The position numbers were made by a program, and so were the translations under genes. 26,455 nt of DNA from DASZHA01 sp049644325 (GTDB lineage Bacteria > Chloroflexota > Dormibacteria > DASZGP01): assembly GCA_049644325.1 (NCBI GenBank), contig JBARRR010000011.1, positions 1 to 26,455 of the forward strand, in the 5' to 3' direction. Shown one piece after another: positions 18,316 to 26,076 of this stretch; the stretch's first letter is position 1; each line of letters starts with the position of its first letter. Under the pieces are notes generated by a model. It saw only the letters and a list, made by a program, of their open reading frames with translations. It searched no databases and was not told where the DNA came from.

Positions 18316-19083
18316 TTGCTTACGTCATCACAGCCGGAGACCAGGGTAGACCCCGAGCTCATCGCTGAAGCGCCACTGATCAGCTTCCAGCAGGTGGGCA
18401 AGATTTACGCCAATGGCACCGAGGCCGTGCGTAACGTCAACCTGTCGATTGCGCGCCGGGATTTCGTCTTCATGGTCGGGCCATCGGGGGCCGGTAAGTC
18501 GACCCTCGTCCGCCTCCTCATCCGAGAGGAGCAAGCCACCACCGGCCGGATCTACATCGATGGCCAGGAGCTGGGCCGTCTCAAGCACCGCCACCTGCCC
18601 AAGCTGCGCCGCAAGATCGGCATCGTCTTCCAGGACTATAAGCTGCTGCCCAAGCTCACCGTCTTCGAGAACGTCGAGTTCGCGCTGCGGGTGACGCGGG
18701 GGGTGGACCGCCTGACCAAGGCCAAGGTCGAAGAGGTGCTCAGCATCGTGGGCCTCGAGGGCACCGAGAAGAAGTTCCCTGACGAGCTCTCCGGTGGCCA
18801 GCAGCAGCGGGTGGCGATCGCCCGCGCGCTCAGCCACGACCCCAAGATCTTCGTTGCCGACGAGCCCACCGGCAACCTCGACCCGGCGACCTCGTGGGAG
18901 ATCCTGCAGCTGCTGATGAAGATCAACCGGCGCGGCTCCACGGTGGTCATGGCCACCCACAACAAGGAGATCGTCGACGTCATGCAGCGCCGGGTCATCG
19001 TCATCAACGACGGCGTCGTGATCCGGGATGACGCCTCTGGCGGCTACCACGCCTCGATCCCGCTGGAGCCCGATGCTAACTAG
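18316..19083 (+). CDS. ftsE: Cell division ATP-binding protein FtsE
   Basis: FtsE is the cytoplasmic ATPase of the FtsEX complex, which activates peptidoglycan hydrolases at the division site. The 255-residue protein has Walker A GPSGAGKST at residues 55-63, the FQDYKLLPKLTVFENVEFALRV segment typical of FtsE, the signature LSGGQQQRVAIARAL, Walker B FVADEPTGNLD and the switch His in ATHNK. The start is TTG, with GGAG only 3 nt away. The first ~20 residues are an extra non-conserved tail, so a slightly different start cannot be excluded. It overlaps ftsX by 11 bp. Confidence 0.95.
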   Translation: MLTSSQPETRVDPELIAEAPLISFQQVGKIYANGTEAVRNVNLSIARRDFVFMVGPSGAGKSTLVRLLIREEQATTGRIYIDGQELGRLKHRHLPKLRRKIGIVFQDYKLLPKLTVFENVEFALRVTRGVDRLTKAKVEEVLSIVGLEGTEKKFPDELSGGQQQRVAIARALSHDPKIFVADEPTGNLDPATSWEILQLLMKINRRGSTVVMATHNKEIVDVMQRRVIVINDGVVIRDDASGGYHASIPLEPDAN

Positions 19084-19969
19084 CCTGGTCTTCCCGGTCC
19101 GGGCGGCGTGGCAGAACTTCTGGCGCAACCGAGGTCTTTCCGTCTTCGCCGTGTCGGTGATGTTCGTGGTGCTGCTCATGACCGGTGTCGCCATGGTCCT
19201 GGGCCACTCTTTCAACCAATCGATCGACAGCCTCAAGGCCAAGGCCTCGACGATCTCGATCTTCATCGCCGACGCGACGCCATTGCAGAACACGATGGAG
19301 CTGGAGAACCGGCTCCGCACCGACTCCCGGGTCAAGTCGGTCACCTACGTCGACAAGGCATCGGCCCTGGCGCGCTACAAGCAGGACCCCAGCATCCCGC
19401 CCGACATGATCTCCAACCTCGAGGGCCAGAACCCGCTGCCGGCCTCCCTTGACGTCGACGTCAAGAACATCCAGGACCTGGACGCCATCGCCAGCGACGT
19501 CAAGGGCCTGCCCATCCTCGACAAACAGGGACCCACCAACTACCGCAAGGAGGTCATCGACAAGGTCGTGCTCTTCAGCCGGTTCATCGGCATCGCCGGC
19601 GTCGCCATCCTCGGCGGGCTGGGCGCGGTGGCCGTCTTCATCATCATGATGTCGATTCGCACCGCGGTCTTCGTGCGGCGAAAGGAGATCGAGGTGATGA
19701 AGCTGGTCGGCGCCACCGACTGGTTCGTGCGCGGACCCTTCCTGATCGAGGGCATGATGGCCGGGTTCCTGGCCTCGCTGCTGGCGATCCTGGTGGTTGC
19801 CGGTGGTTACCACCCGTTTGTAGACAACGTTCGCGGCGCCGTCCCCTTCCTTCCTCTCAGCTATGACGCCGGCTTCATTGGAGAGTTGTGCCTGGTCCTC
19901 GCCGCCATCGGCGTGAGCCTGGGCGCTTTCGGCAGCTACCTGGGAGTGCGGCGCTTCTTGCAGGCCTGA
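19073..19969 (+). CDS. ftsX: Cell division permease-like protein FtsX
   Basis: This is the membrane partner of FtsE. It is 298 residues long, with a cytoplasmic N-terminus, a first helix near residues 22-44 (VFAVSVMFVVLLMTGVAMVL), a large extracytoplasmic loop up to about 160, and then three helices of the FtsX domain. The loop is the part that recruits the hydrolase. The ATG at 19073 was chosen over an upstream in-frame ATG at 19028 because GGAG lies 4 nt before it and FtsX N-termini are usually short. The start lies inside the end of ftsE, indicating coupled translation. Confidence 0.94.
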   Translation: MLTSLVFPVRAAWQNFWRNRGLSVFAVSVMFVVLLMTGVAMVLGHSFNQSIDSLKAKASTISIFIADATPLQNTMELENRLRTDSRVKSVTYVDKASALARYKQDPSIPPDMISNLEGQNPLPASLDVDVKNIQDLDAIASDVKGLPILDKQGPTNYRKEVIDKVVLFSRFIGIAGVAILGGLGAVAVFIIMMSIRTAVFVRRKEIEVMKLVGATDWFVRGPFLIEGMMAGFLASLLAILVVAGGYHPFVDNVRGAVPFLPLSYDAGFIGELCLVLAAIGVSLGAFGSYLGVRRFLQA

Positions 19970-19977
19970 AGTCCGTG

Positions 19978-21147
19978 ATGCGAACCAGGCTGCTGGCGAT
20001 CCTGCTGCTCTCGGTGCTGGGCCTGATGGCGGCGACGCCGGTCCCCGGCGTCCTCGCTGACGCCATCGGCGACAAGCAGCAGCAGCAGCAGCAGCTCAAC
20101 CAGCAGTACCAGCAGCAGCAGGACGCACTCAAGCAGAACGAGGCCCGGCAGCGCTCGGCCCAGGCCCAGCTCGACGTGCTCACCGGCCAGATCCAGACGG
20201 CTGAGGCGCACCTCGCCGACGAGAACGCCCGGCTTGACGCCATCCTCGGCCAGATCGACCAGGTCCAGCGCGACCTCGACGCCACCCGGGCGCGGCTGGA
20301 GCGCCGCCAAGAGATTCTTAACCAGCGCACCCGTACCCTCTACAAGCAGGGCGGGGACAACACCTTCATGGACAGCCTCTTCACCGCCAGCAACTTCTCC
20401 CAGCTGATGGACCGTTTCATCCTGATGCGGGACATCACCCATTCCGACCAGGTCCTGGTCGACCAGATCAAGGCGGACAAGGCGGCGATCGAGGACCTGA
20501 TGGCGCAGCTGAGCCGCAAGAAGGACGACCAGGCGGCCACCGTCAAGCGGATCCAGGACGAGTCCAACGCCCTCCGAGGGCAGTACGCGCAGCAGGCGGC
20601 GCTGCGCTCCCAGCTGGCATCGGCCCACTCGTCCCTGGAGCAGGCGCAGGCCGAGAACCGTCGCTCAGCAGCGGCGGTCGCATCCGAGATCGCCCAGCTC
20701 GAGGCCGCCCGCGGCCGGGCCCACTCATCGGGGATCTTCGCCTGGCCCGGTGTCCAGGGTCCCATTACCCAGGGCTTTGGCTGCACCGACTTCGCTGGTG
20801 AACCCCCGCCGCCCCCGGGCTACCACTGCAACCCACCGTACTTCCACACCGGCATCGACATCGCCGGGCCCTATGGCAGCACCATCACCGCGACCGACGG
20901 CGGCATCGCGTACACCTACTCCAGTGGCTCCGGCTACGGCAACCACGTGATCATCGTCCACGCCAACGGCTTCACCTCGCTATACGGCCACATGTCCGGT
21001 TTCGCCATCGGCAGCGGCACCGCCGTGGCCAAGGGCCAGGCGATCGGCTACGAGGGCAGCACCGGCTTCAGCACCGGACCTCACCTTCACTTCGAGATCC
21101 GCCTAAACGGCAACCCAGTCAACCCCTGCAACTACGTTGGCTGCTGA
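19978..21147 (+). CDS. EnvC/PcsB-like murein hydrolase with M23 domain
   Basis: This is an exported 389-residue protein. A signal peptide (about 1-28, cleavage near VLADA) leads into a long coiled-coil (about 30-245) containing a polyglutamine stretch. The C-terminal LytM/M23 peptidase domain (about 250-389) has Zn ligands His290 and Asp294 in HTGID, catalytic His338 and HLH at 369-371, so the domain looks catalytically complete. EnvC of E. coli is an inactive activator, whereas here direct hydrolysis is plausible. FtsX would gate the coiled coil. Four cysteines (269, 284, 384, 389) could form disulfides. A start at the preceding GTG (19975) is equally possible. The frame extends back into ftsX, but the signal peptide defines this start. 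Confidence 0.9.
   Translation: MRTRLLAILLLSVLGLMAATPVPGVLADAIGDKQQQQQQLNQQYQQQQDALKQNEARQRSAQAQLDVLTGQIQTAEAHLADENARLDAILGQIDQVQRDLDATRARLERRQEILNQRTRTLYKQGGDNTFMDSLFTASNFSQLMDRFILMRDITHSDQVLVDQIKADKAAIEDLMAQLSRKKDDQAATVKRIQDESNALRGQYAQQAALRSQLASAHSSLEQAQAENRRSAAAVASEIAQLEAARGRAHSSGIFAWPGVQGPITQGFGCTDFAGEPPPPPGYHCNPPYFHTGIDIAGPYGSTITATDGGIAYTYSSGSGYGNHVIIVHANGFTSLYGHMSGFAIGSGTAVAKGQAIGYEGSTGFSTGPHLHFEIRLNGNPVNPCNYVGC
20077..20121 (+). repeat. CAG-repeat tract encoding polyglutamine
   Basis: Six perfect CAG codons are followed by interrupted runs of two and four CAG codons (Gln34-39, 42-43, 45-48 of the M23 protein). The tract lies just after the signal peptide, at the beginning of the coiled coil. 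Confidence 0.85.
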
Positions 21148-22462
21148 TCCCTCCGACCCCGAACCTCCGGTAAGTCGCGGGTTCGGGGGGTGGGAAGAAG
21201 GAGCCTCCGGAGCGCCACCCAACCGGCCCGGCCGCCGCTGGAAGCGACGCCTGCTGGGGGCAGTCCTGGTGCTGGCGGCGATGCTGCTCTCGTTCTACGG
21301 CGGATTCCTGGCCCAGTTTCACTACGGGCCGTCGCTCAACAACCAGATCCCGGCCGCCCTGCTTTTCACCCAGAGGACCAATGGCCTTGACTTCGCCACC
21401 CTGCAGCAGATCTACGACGTCATGGCCCACGAGTACCCGAAAACGGTCAATGGGGACGACGCGTTCAACGGGGCCGCCAAGGGCATGGTGCAGCTCTACC
21501 TGAACAGCAAGTTCGGCGACGGCTTCTCGACCTACCTCACCCCAGAGGAGCTGAGGCAGAACCAGGACTTCCTGCAGGGCTCGTTCGCAGGGATAGGGGC
21601 CACCATGAGCACCCAGAACGGCAAGCTCACGATCATCAAGCTGCTGCCCGACACGCCGGCGGCCAAGTCGGGGCTCAAGCCTGGCGACGTCGTCACCGAG
21701 ATCGACGGCCAGACCACTGACGGTATGACCCTCGACACCGCGGTCAACAAGATCAAGGGCCAGGCCGGCACCCACGTCAAGCTCAAAGTGAGCCGGGGCA
21801 CGCAGCTCCTCGACTTCGACATCACGCGCGACAAGATCGTCGTCCCCAGCGTGCGCTCCAAGGACATCGCACCAAAGGTCCTCTACGTCCGTATCAACGA
21901 CTTCGGCGCCACCACCGCGCAGGACTTCGAGTCAGCCCTGCAGCAGGGCATCAGCCACGGCGACGACAAGATCATTCTCGACCTCCGCCAGAACCCCGGC
22001 GGCTACGTGAGCGCCGCCGACGCGGTGGTTTCGGAGTTCGTCCAGTCGGGCACGACGGTGAGCGTGGTCGGCAGGAACAACTCCAAGGACGAGCACAAGG
22101 TCAGTGGCCATGGGGTCGCCTTCACGCAGAAGCTGGTCGTTCTGGTGGACGGCAACAGCGCCAGCGCATCGGAGATCGCGGCCGGTGCCCTGGAGGACAA
22201 CCACCGGGCCACGCTGGTAGGGGTGAAGACCTTCGGCAAGGGGCTGGTGGAGCAGGACTACCCGCTGCGCAACGGCGGCGACATCCACCTGACCATCGCC
22301 TACTGGTTCCGGCCCAATGGCCAGTCGATCGACAAGAACGGCATCACGCCTGACAAGGTGGTGGCCCTGGACAAGCCCGAGGACCTGTACGACATCGACT
22401 CATCGACCTCGGACGCCGCCAAGGACAACCAGCTGCAGGCCGCCCTGGCGGCGTTGAAGTAG
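21137..22462 (+). CDS. ctpA: Membrane-anchored S41 C-terminal processing protease (CtpA type)
   Basis: A 441-residue serine protease of family S41. A basic stretch (about 30-38) and one membrane helix (about 39-60) anchor it, with the protease outside the membrane. A PDZ domain is at about 150-225 (SFAGIGATM, GLKPGDVVTEIDG). The catalytic core contains LDLRQNPGG, the nucleophile Ser343 in SASASE and the base Lys368 in TFGKG, 25 residues apart as in CtpB. The TTG start overlaps the M23 hydrolase gene by 11 bp and no Shine-Dalgarno is visible, so translation probably depends on re-initiation. S41 proteases in other bacteria degrade or regulate cell-wall hydrolases, which fits the neighbour. Confidence 0.92.
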   Translation: MAADPSDPEPPVSRGFGGWEEGASGAPPNRPGRRWKRRLLGAVLVLAAMLLSFYGGFLAQFHYGPSLNNQIPAALLFTQRTNGLDFATLQQIYDVMAHEYPKTVNGDDAFNGAAKGMVQLYLNSKFGDGFSTYLTPEELRQNQDFLQGSFAGIGATMSTQNGKLTIIKLLPDTPAAKSGLKPGDVVTEIDGQTTDGMTLDTAVNKIKGQAGTHVKLKVSRGTQLLDFDITRDKIVVPSVRSKDIAPKVLYVRINDFGATTAQDFESALQQGISHGDDKIILDLRQNPGGYVSAADAVVSEFVQSGTTVSVVGRNNSKDEHKVSGHGVAFTQKLVVLVDGNSASASEIAAGALEDNHRATLVGVKTFGKGLVEQDYPLRNGGDIHLTIAYWFRPNGQSIDKNGITPDKVVALDKPEDLYDIDSSTSDAAKDNQLQAALAALK

Positions 22463-22540
22463 CCCACCAAGCCGCGCTTCCGGCCTGTGCCTGGAATACG
22501 GCCAGATGCTGGTTCGCCTCGGTCTACAATGGGGGCATAG
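22463..22540. other. Intergenic region between ctpA and lpdV
   Basis: The 78-bp gap holds a weak GCCG/CGGC hairpin (22471-22484) without a T-tract and a -10-like TACAAT listed separately. There is no ORF or RNA gene. Confidence 0.5.
22525..22530 (+). promoter_or_regulatory. Candidate -10 box for the bkd operon
   Basis: TACAAT lies 10 nt before the lpdV ATG and would give a leader of only a few nt. A GGGGG stretch immediately after it could instead serve as a weak Shine-Dalgarno on a longer transcript, so the interpretation is open. Confidence 0.33.
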
Positions 22541-23941
22541 ATGAGTGAAGACCGGTTCGACCTGGTGGTTCTGGGTGCGGGGACCGGTGGTTACATCGCC
22601 GCCATCAGGGCGGCCCAGCTGGGGCTCACCGTGGCCCTGGTAGAGCGTGAAAAGCTCGGTGGAACCTGCCTGCACCAGGGATGCATCCCTGCCAAGGCGC
22701 TCCTGCACACTGCCGACGTTTACCAGGAGGCGCTCCACGGCGCCGATGTCGGCGTCAAGGTGGGCAACATCGAGATCGACTGGTCCGCCGCCAACGCGCG
22801 CAAGCAAAAGGTCATCGACCAGCTGCACAAGGGTCTGCAGTTCCTGATGAAGAAGAACAAGATAGAGGTCCTCAGCGGGACCGGCGCATTCGAGTCGCCT
22901 CAGAAGATGACGGTGGATGGAGAGGGGGGCCAGCGCACCATCGAGGGGGGACACTTCGTTGTCGCCACCGGCTCCTACGCCAAGAGCCTTCCCGGCGTGG
23001 AGCTGGACGGCAAGCGCGTGATCAGCAGCGACCACGCCCTGGTCCTTGAGGCGGTGCCGAGCTCGGCCATCGTGGTCGGCGCCGGCGCGGTGGGGCTGGA
23101 GTTTGCCTCGATGTGGTCCGACCTGGGCGCCGAGGTGACGGTGGTTGAGGCGCTGCCCCGGATTGCCCCCGCCGAAGACGACGAAGTCTCCCAGGTCATG
23201 ACCCGCAACTTCACCCGCCGGGGCATGAAGGTGATGGCCGCAGCGGCCATGGACCTGAAGTCGGTGAAGGCGTCGGGTGACGGCGTCAAGATCAATGTCA
23301 AGGGCCCGGATGGCCCTACCGAACTCAGCGGCGACGTCATGCTCCTGGCCGTCGGCCGGGGGGCGGTGGTCGACGGTCTGGGACTGGAGAACACGGGGGT
23401 CAAGGTCGAGAACGGCTTCGTCGCCGTCGACGACGACCTGCGCACCGCGGAGCCCAACATCTTCGCCATCGGCGACGTCGTCGGCGGCTATATGCTGGCC
23501 CATGTTGCCGGCCACGAGGGGATCCACGCCGTCGAGGTGATCGCCGGCCAGAAGCCGGAGCCGCTGGACTACAACCGCATGCCGCGGTGCACCTACTCCC
23601 GGCCCCAGATTGCCAGCGTAGGGCTCACTGAGGAGCAGGCCAAGGAGGCGGGCGTGGAGGTCAAGGCCGGCAAGTTCCCGTTCTCGGCGCTGGGCCGGGC
23701 CATGATCAACGACGACACCGAGGGCTTCGTCAAGATCGTCGCCGACGCCTCCACCGGCGAGGTCCTGGGGGCCCACCTGGTGGGCGGCGGGGTCACCGAC
23801 CTGATCGCCGAGCCCGTCCTGGCCGAGGTCCTCGAGGGTACCGCCTGGGAGCTCGGCATCAGCGTTCACGCCCACCCCACGCTCTCCGAGGCGATCGGGG
23901 AGGCCGCTCTCGCCGTGGACGGGAGAGCCATCCATATCTGA
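22541..23941 (+). CDS. lpdV: Dihydrolipoyl dehydrogenase (E3)
   Basis: This is an FAD flavoenzyme that reoxidises dihydrolipoamide on E2 with NAD+. Over 466 residues it shows the FAD-binding VLGAGTGGY, the redox disulfide Cys43/Cys48 in GGTCLHQGCIPAK, the NAD-binding VVGAGAVGLEFA, the second FAD motif NIFAIGDVV, and the C-terminal HAHPTLSE active-site base. It opens an operon encoding E1 alpha, E1 beta and E2. The lpdV-bkdAA-bkdAB-bkdB order matches the Bacillus branched-chain keto acid operon. The ATG was chosen because no other start precedes the FAD motif. Confidence 0.95.
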   Translation: MSEDRFDLVVLGAGTGGYIAAIRAAQLGLTVALVEREKLGGTCLHQGCIPAKALLHTADVYQEALHGADVGVKVGNIEIDWSAANARKQKVIDQLHKGLQFLMKKNKIEVLSGTGAFESPQKMTVDGEGGQRTIEGGHFVVATGSYAKSLPGVELDGKRVISSDHALVLEAVPSSAIVVGAGAVGLEFASMWSDLGAEVTVVEALPRIAPAEDDEVSQVMTRNFTRRGMKVMAAAAMDLKSVKASGDGVKINVKGPDGPTELSGDVMLLAVGRGAVVDGLGLENTGVKVENGFVAVDDDLRTAEPNIFAIGDVVGGYMLAHVAGHEGIHAVEVIAGQKPEPLDYNRMPRCTYSRPQIASVGLTEEQAKEAGVEVKAGKFPFSALGRAMINDDTEGFVKIVADASTGEVLGAHLVGGGVTDLIAEPVLAEVLEGTAWELGISVHAHPTLSEAIGEAALAVDGRAIHI

Positions 23942-23974
23942 TGGGCGCACACCGACGGCGGTGAGGGCGGTCTG

Positions 23975-25048
23975 ATGGCCAAAGCGGGGTTGCAGGTGGC
24001 AGGGACCGAGCCGGGGCCGCGTCCCGAGGACAAAGTCCTGGTCGAGATGTACTCGGCGATGCTCCTGGCGCGAATGGTGGACGAGCGCTGCTGGCTGCTC
24101 AACCGTGGCGGCCAGGCGCCCTTTGTGATCAGCTGCCAGGGGCAGGAGGGCGCCCAGGTGGGCAGCGTCTTCGCCATGGACCGAGAGCGCGACTGGTTCG
24201 TGCCCTACTACCGCGACCTGGCCGTCGTCCTGGCGCTGGGAATGACCCCGGAGGACATCTTCCGCTCGACCATGGGGCGCACCGGCGACCCCAACTCCGG
24301 GGGCCGCCAGATGCCCAGCCACTTCGGCTCGAGGAAGCTGCGGATCGTGTCGCAGGGCAGCTCGGTGGCGACCCAGTGCCTCCATGCGGCGGGCACCGCG
24401 CTGGCCAGCAAGTCGCGGGGCGAGCCCGTCGTCACGATCTGCTATGTGGGCGAGGGAGGCACCAGCCAGGGCGACTTCCACGAAGCCCTCAACTTCGCCT
24501 CGGTGCACCGGCTCCCCCTGGTCATGATGGTGGAGAACAACAGCTACGCCATCTCCGTGCCCCAGGACCTGCAGATGGCGGTCCGGGACGTCGCCATCCG
24601 CGCCGACGGCTATGGCATCCCCGGAGTGGTCGTTGACGGCCAGGACGTGCTCGCGGTCTACCGCGCCAGCAAGGAGGCCGCCGACCGCGCCCGCCAGGGG
24701 GACGGGCCCACCCTGATCGAGGCCAAGACCCACCGTTTCACCTCGCACTCCTCCGATGACGACCAGCGCGCCTACCGGCCCGAGGGCGAGATCGAGCGCG
24801 AGGCGCACGAGGACGCGTTGCCGCGCTTCCGCGACGGGCTCCTCGACGCCGGCGTCCTCGACGCCGACAGCGCGGAGCGGATCAAGGCCAAGATCCTGGC
24901 AGAGATCAACACCGCGACTGAGGCCGCCGAGAACGCGCCCTATCCCAAGCCCGAGGAGGCGCTGCTGAACGTGTATGGCGACGAGCCGCCGTCAGCGGAC
25001 GACCTCCGGGGCGACCCACGGGGACTGCCGTCTGTGGAGGACAGCTGA
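23975..25048 (+). CDS. bkdAA: Branched-chain 2-oxo acid dehydrogenase E1 alpha
   Basis: This is the thiamine diphosphate enzyme subunit that decarboxylates branched-chain 2-oxo acids, 357 residues long. The ThDP/Mg motif starts with GEGG (159-162) and closes with Asn189 in VENNSYAIS. DPNSGGRQMPSHFG, SHSSDDDQRAYR and ENAPYPKPEEAL closely resemble Bacillus BkdAA as I recall it. This favours branched-chain substrates over pyruvate, although acetoin or pyruvate dehydrogenase cannot be excluded by eye. GAGGG lies 7 nt before the ATG. The stop codon shares a base with the bkdAB start (TGATG). Confidence 0.88.
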   Translation: MAKAGLQVAGTEPGPRPEDKVLVEMYSAMLLARMVDERCWLLNRGGQAPFVISCQGQEGAQVGSVFAMDRERDWFVPYYRDLAVVLALGMTPEDIFRSTMGRTGDPNSGGRQMPSHFGSRKLRIVSQGSSVATQCLHAAGTALASKSRGEPVVTICYVGEGGTSQGDFHEALNFASVHRLPLVMMVENNSYAISVPQDLQMAVRDVAIRADGYGIPGVVVDGQDVLAVYRASKEAADRARQGDGPTLIEAKTHRFTSHSSDDDQRAYRPEGEIEREAHEDALPRFRDGLLDAGVLDADSAERIKAKILAEINTATEAAENAPYPKPEEALLNVYGDEPPSADDLRGDPRGLPSVEDS

Positions 25049-26076
25049 TGGCAGGCCTTGGCACCCACAAGACAGTGGAGACCGCGCCCGGCCAGATGAC
25101 CTACCTACAGGCGATCCAGTCGGGCCTGCGCGAGGAGATGGAGCGCGATGAGAGCGTCATCGTCCTGGGTGAGGACGTGGGCGCCAAGGGCGGCGTCTTC
25201 AAGGTCACGGAGGGATTGCAGAAGCTCTACGGCGAGACCAGGGTGATCGACACCCCGCTGGCGGAGTCGTCAATCGTGGGCGTGGCCATCGGCGCCGCGC
25301 TCAACGGGCTGCGGCCGGTCGCCGAGATCCAGTTCGCCGACTTCATCCACCCCGCGTTCAACCAGATCGTCAGCGAGGCGGCCAAGATGCGTTACCGCAG
25401 CAATGGCGACTTCAACGTGCCGATGGTGGTGCGGGCGCCCTTTGGCGGCGGCGTCCACGGCGCCCTCTATCACTCGCAGTCGGTGGAGGCTTTCTTCGCC
25501 CACGTGCCCGGCCTCAAGGTCGTCGTCCCGGCGACGCCGTACGACGCCAAGGGGCTGCTCATCTCCGCGATCCGGGACCCCGACCCGGTGCTCTTCTTCG
25601 AGCACAAGAAGGCCTACCGTTTGATCAAAGGCGACGTGCCCCAGGGCGAGAACTATGCGGTGCCGATTGGTCGCGCCCGCATCGCCCGGGAGGGCCGCCA
25701 CATGTCGGTCTTCGCCTACGGCCTGATGCTGCACTACTGCGTCACCGCCGCCGACCAGATGGCGGCCGAGGACGGCTACTCCGTGGAGGTGATCGACCTC
25801 CGCACCCTCAAACCGCTGGACCGCGACACCATCCTGGCGTCGGCCCGCAAAACCGGGAAGGTGCTGGTGGTGTACGAGGCCAACCGCACCGGCGCGGTCG
25901 GGGCCGAGGTGGCGGCGATGGTGGCGGAGGAGGCGTTCGAGGACCTCGACGGGCCGGTGATGCGGCTGGGCGGTCCGGACGTCCCGGCGATGCCCTTCAG
26001 CCCGCCGATGGAGGATTTCTTCCTTCCCGGGCCGGCGCGGATCCTGGCTGCGATGCGGCAGCTGGCGGCTCACTGA
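25048..26076 (+). CDS. bkdAB: Branched-chain 2-oxo acid dehydrogenase E1 beta
   Basis: E1 beta forms the alpha2beta2 tetramer and contributes to the ThDP site. The 342-residue protein has VLGEDVGAKGGVFKVT, DTPLAESSIVGVAIG, FADFIHPAFNQI, RAPFGGGVHGALYHSQS and FFEHKKAYRLIKG. These follow Bacillus BkdAB more closely than PdhB. The ATG overlaps the bkdAA stop by one base, with GGAGG 7 nt upstream. The next gene again overlaps as TGATG, so three subunits are tightly coupled. Confidence 0.9.
   Translation: MAGLGTHKTVETAPGQMTYLQAIQSGLREEMERDESVIVLGEDVGAKGGVFKVTEGLQKLYGETRVIDTPLAESSIVGVAIGAALNGLRPVAEIQFADFIHPAFNQIVSEAAKMRYRSNGDFNVPMVVRAPFGGGVHGALYHSQSVEAFFAHVPGLKVVVPATPYDAKGLLISAIRDPDPVLFFEHKKAYRLIKGDVPQGENYAVPIGRARIAREGRHMSVFAYGLMLHYCVTAADQMAAEDGYSVEVIDLRTLKPLDRDTILASARKTGKVLVVYEANRTGAVGAEVAAMVAEEAFEDLDGPVMRLGGPDVPAMPFSPPMEDFFLPGPARILAAMRQLAAH

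Noticed and set aside
19028..19072. A 15-residue longer FtsX start
   Set aside because: The ATG at 19028 has no Shine-Dalgarno, whereas the one at 19073 has GGAG and gives a normal FtsX N-terminus.
19888..19977. A 30-residue N-terminal extension of the M23 hydrolase overlapping ftsX
   Set aside because: The extension would precede and spoil an excellent signal peptide that begins at 19978.
20077..20121. CAG repeats as a CRISPR or mobile-element repeat
   Set aside because: They are short in-frame codon repeats within a coiled coil and have no spacers or flanking repeats.
22400..24808. An 802-codon open frame on the minus strand opposite lpdV-bkdAA
   Set aside because: It is antisense to two clear enzymes. 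Its translation is a Leu/Asp/His/Gly/Val-rich mixture with no domain or motif, typical of the complementary frame of GC-rich genes.
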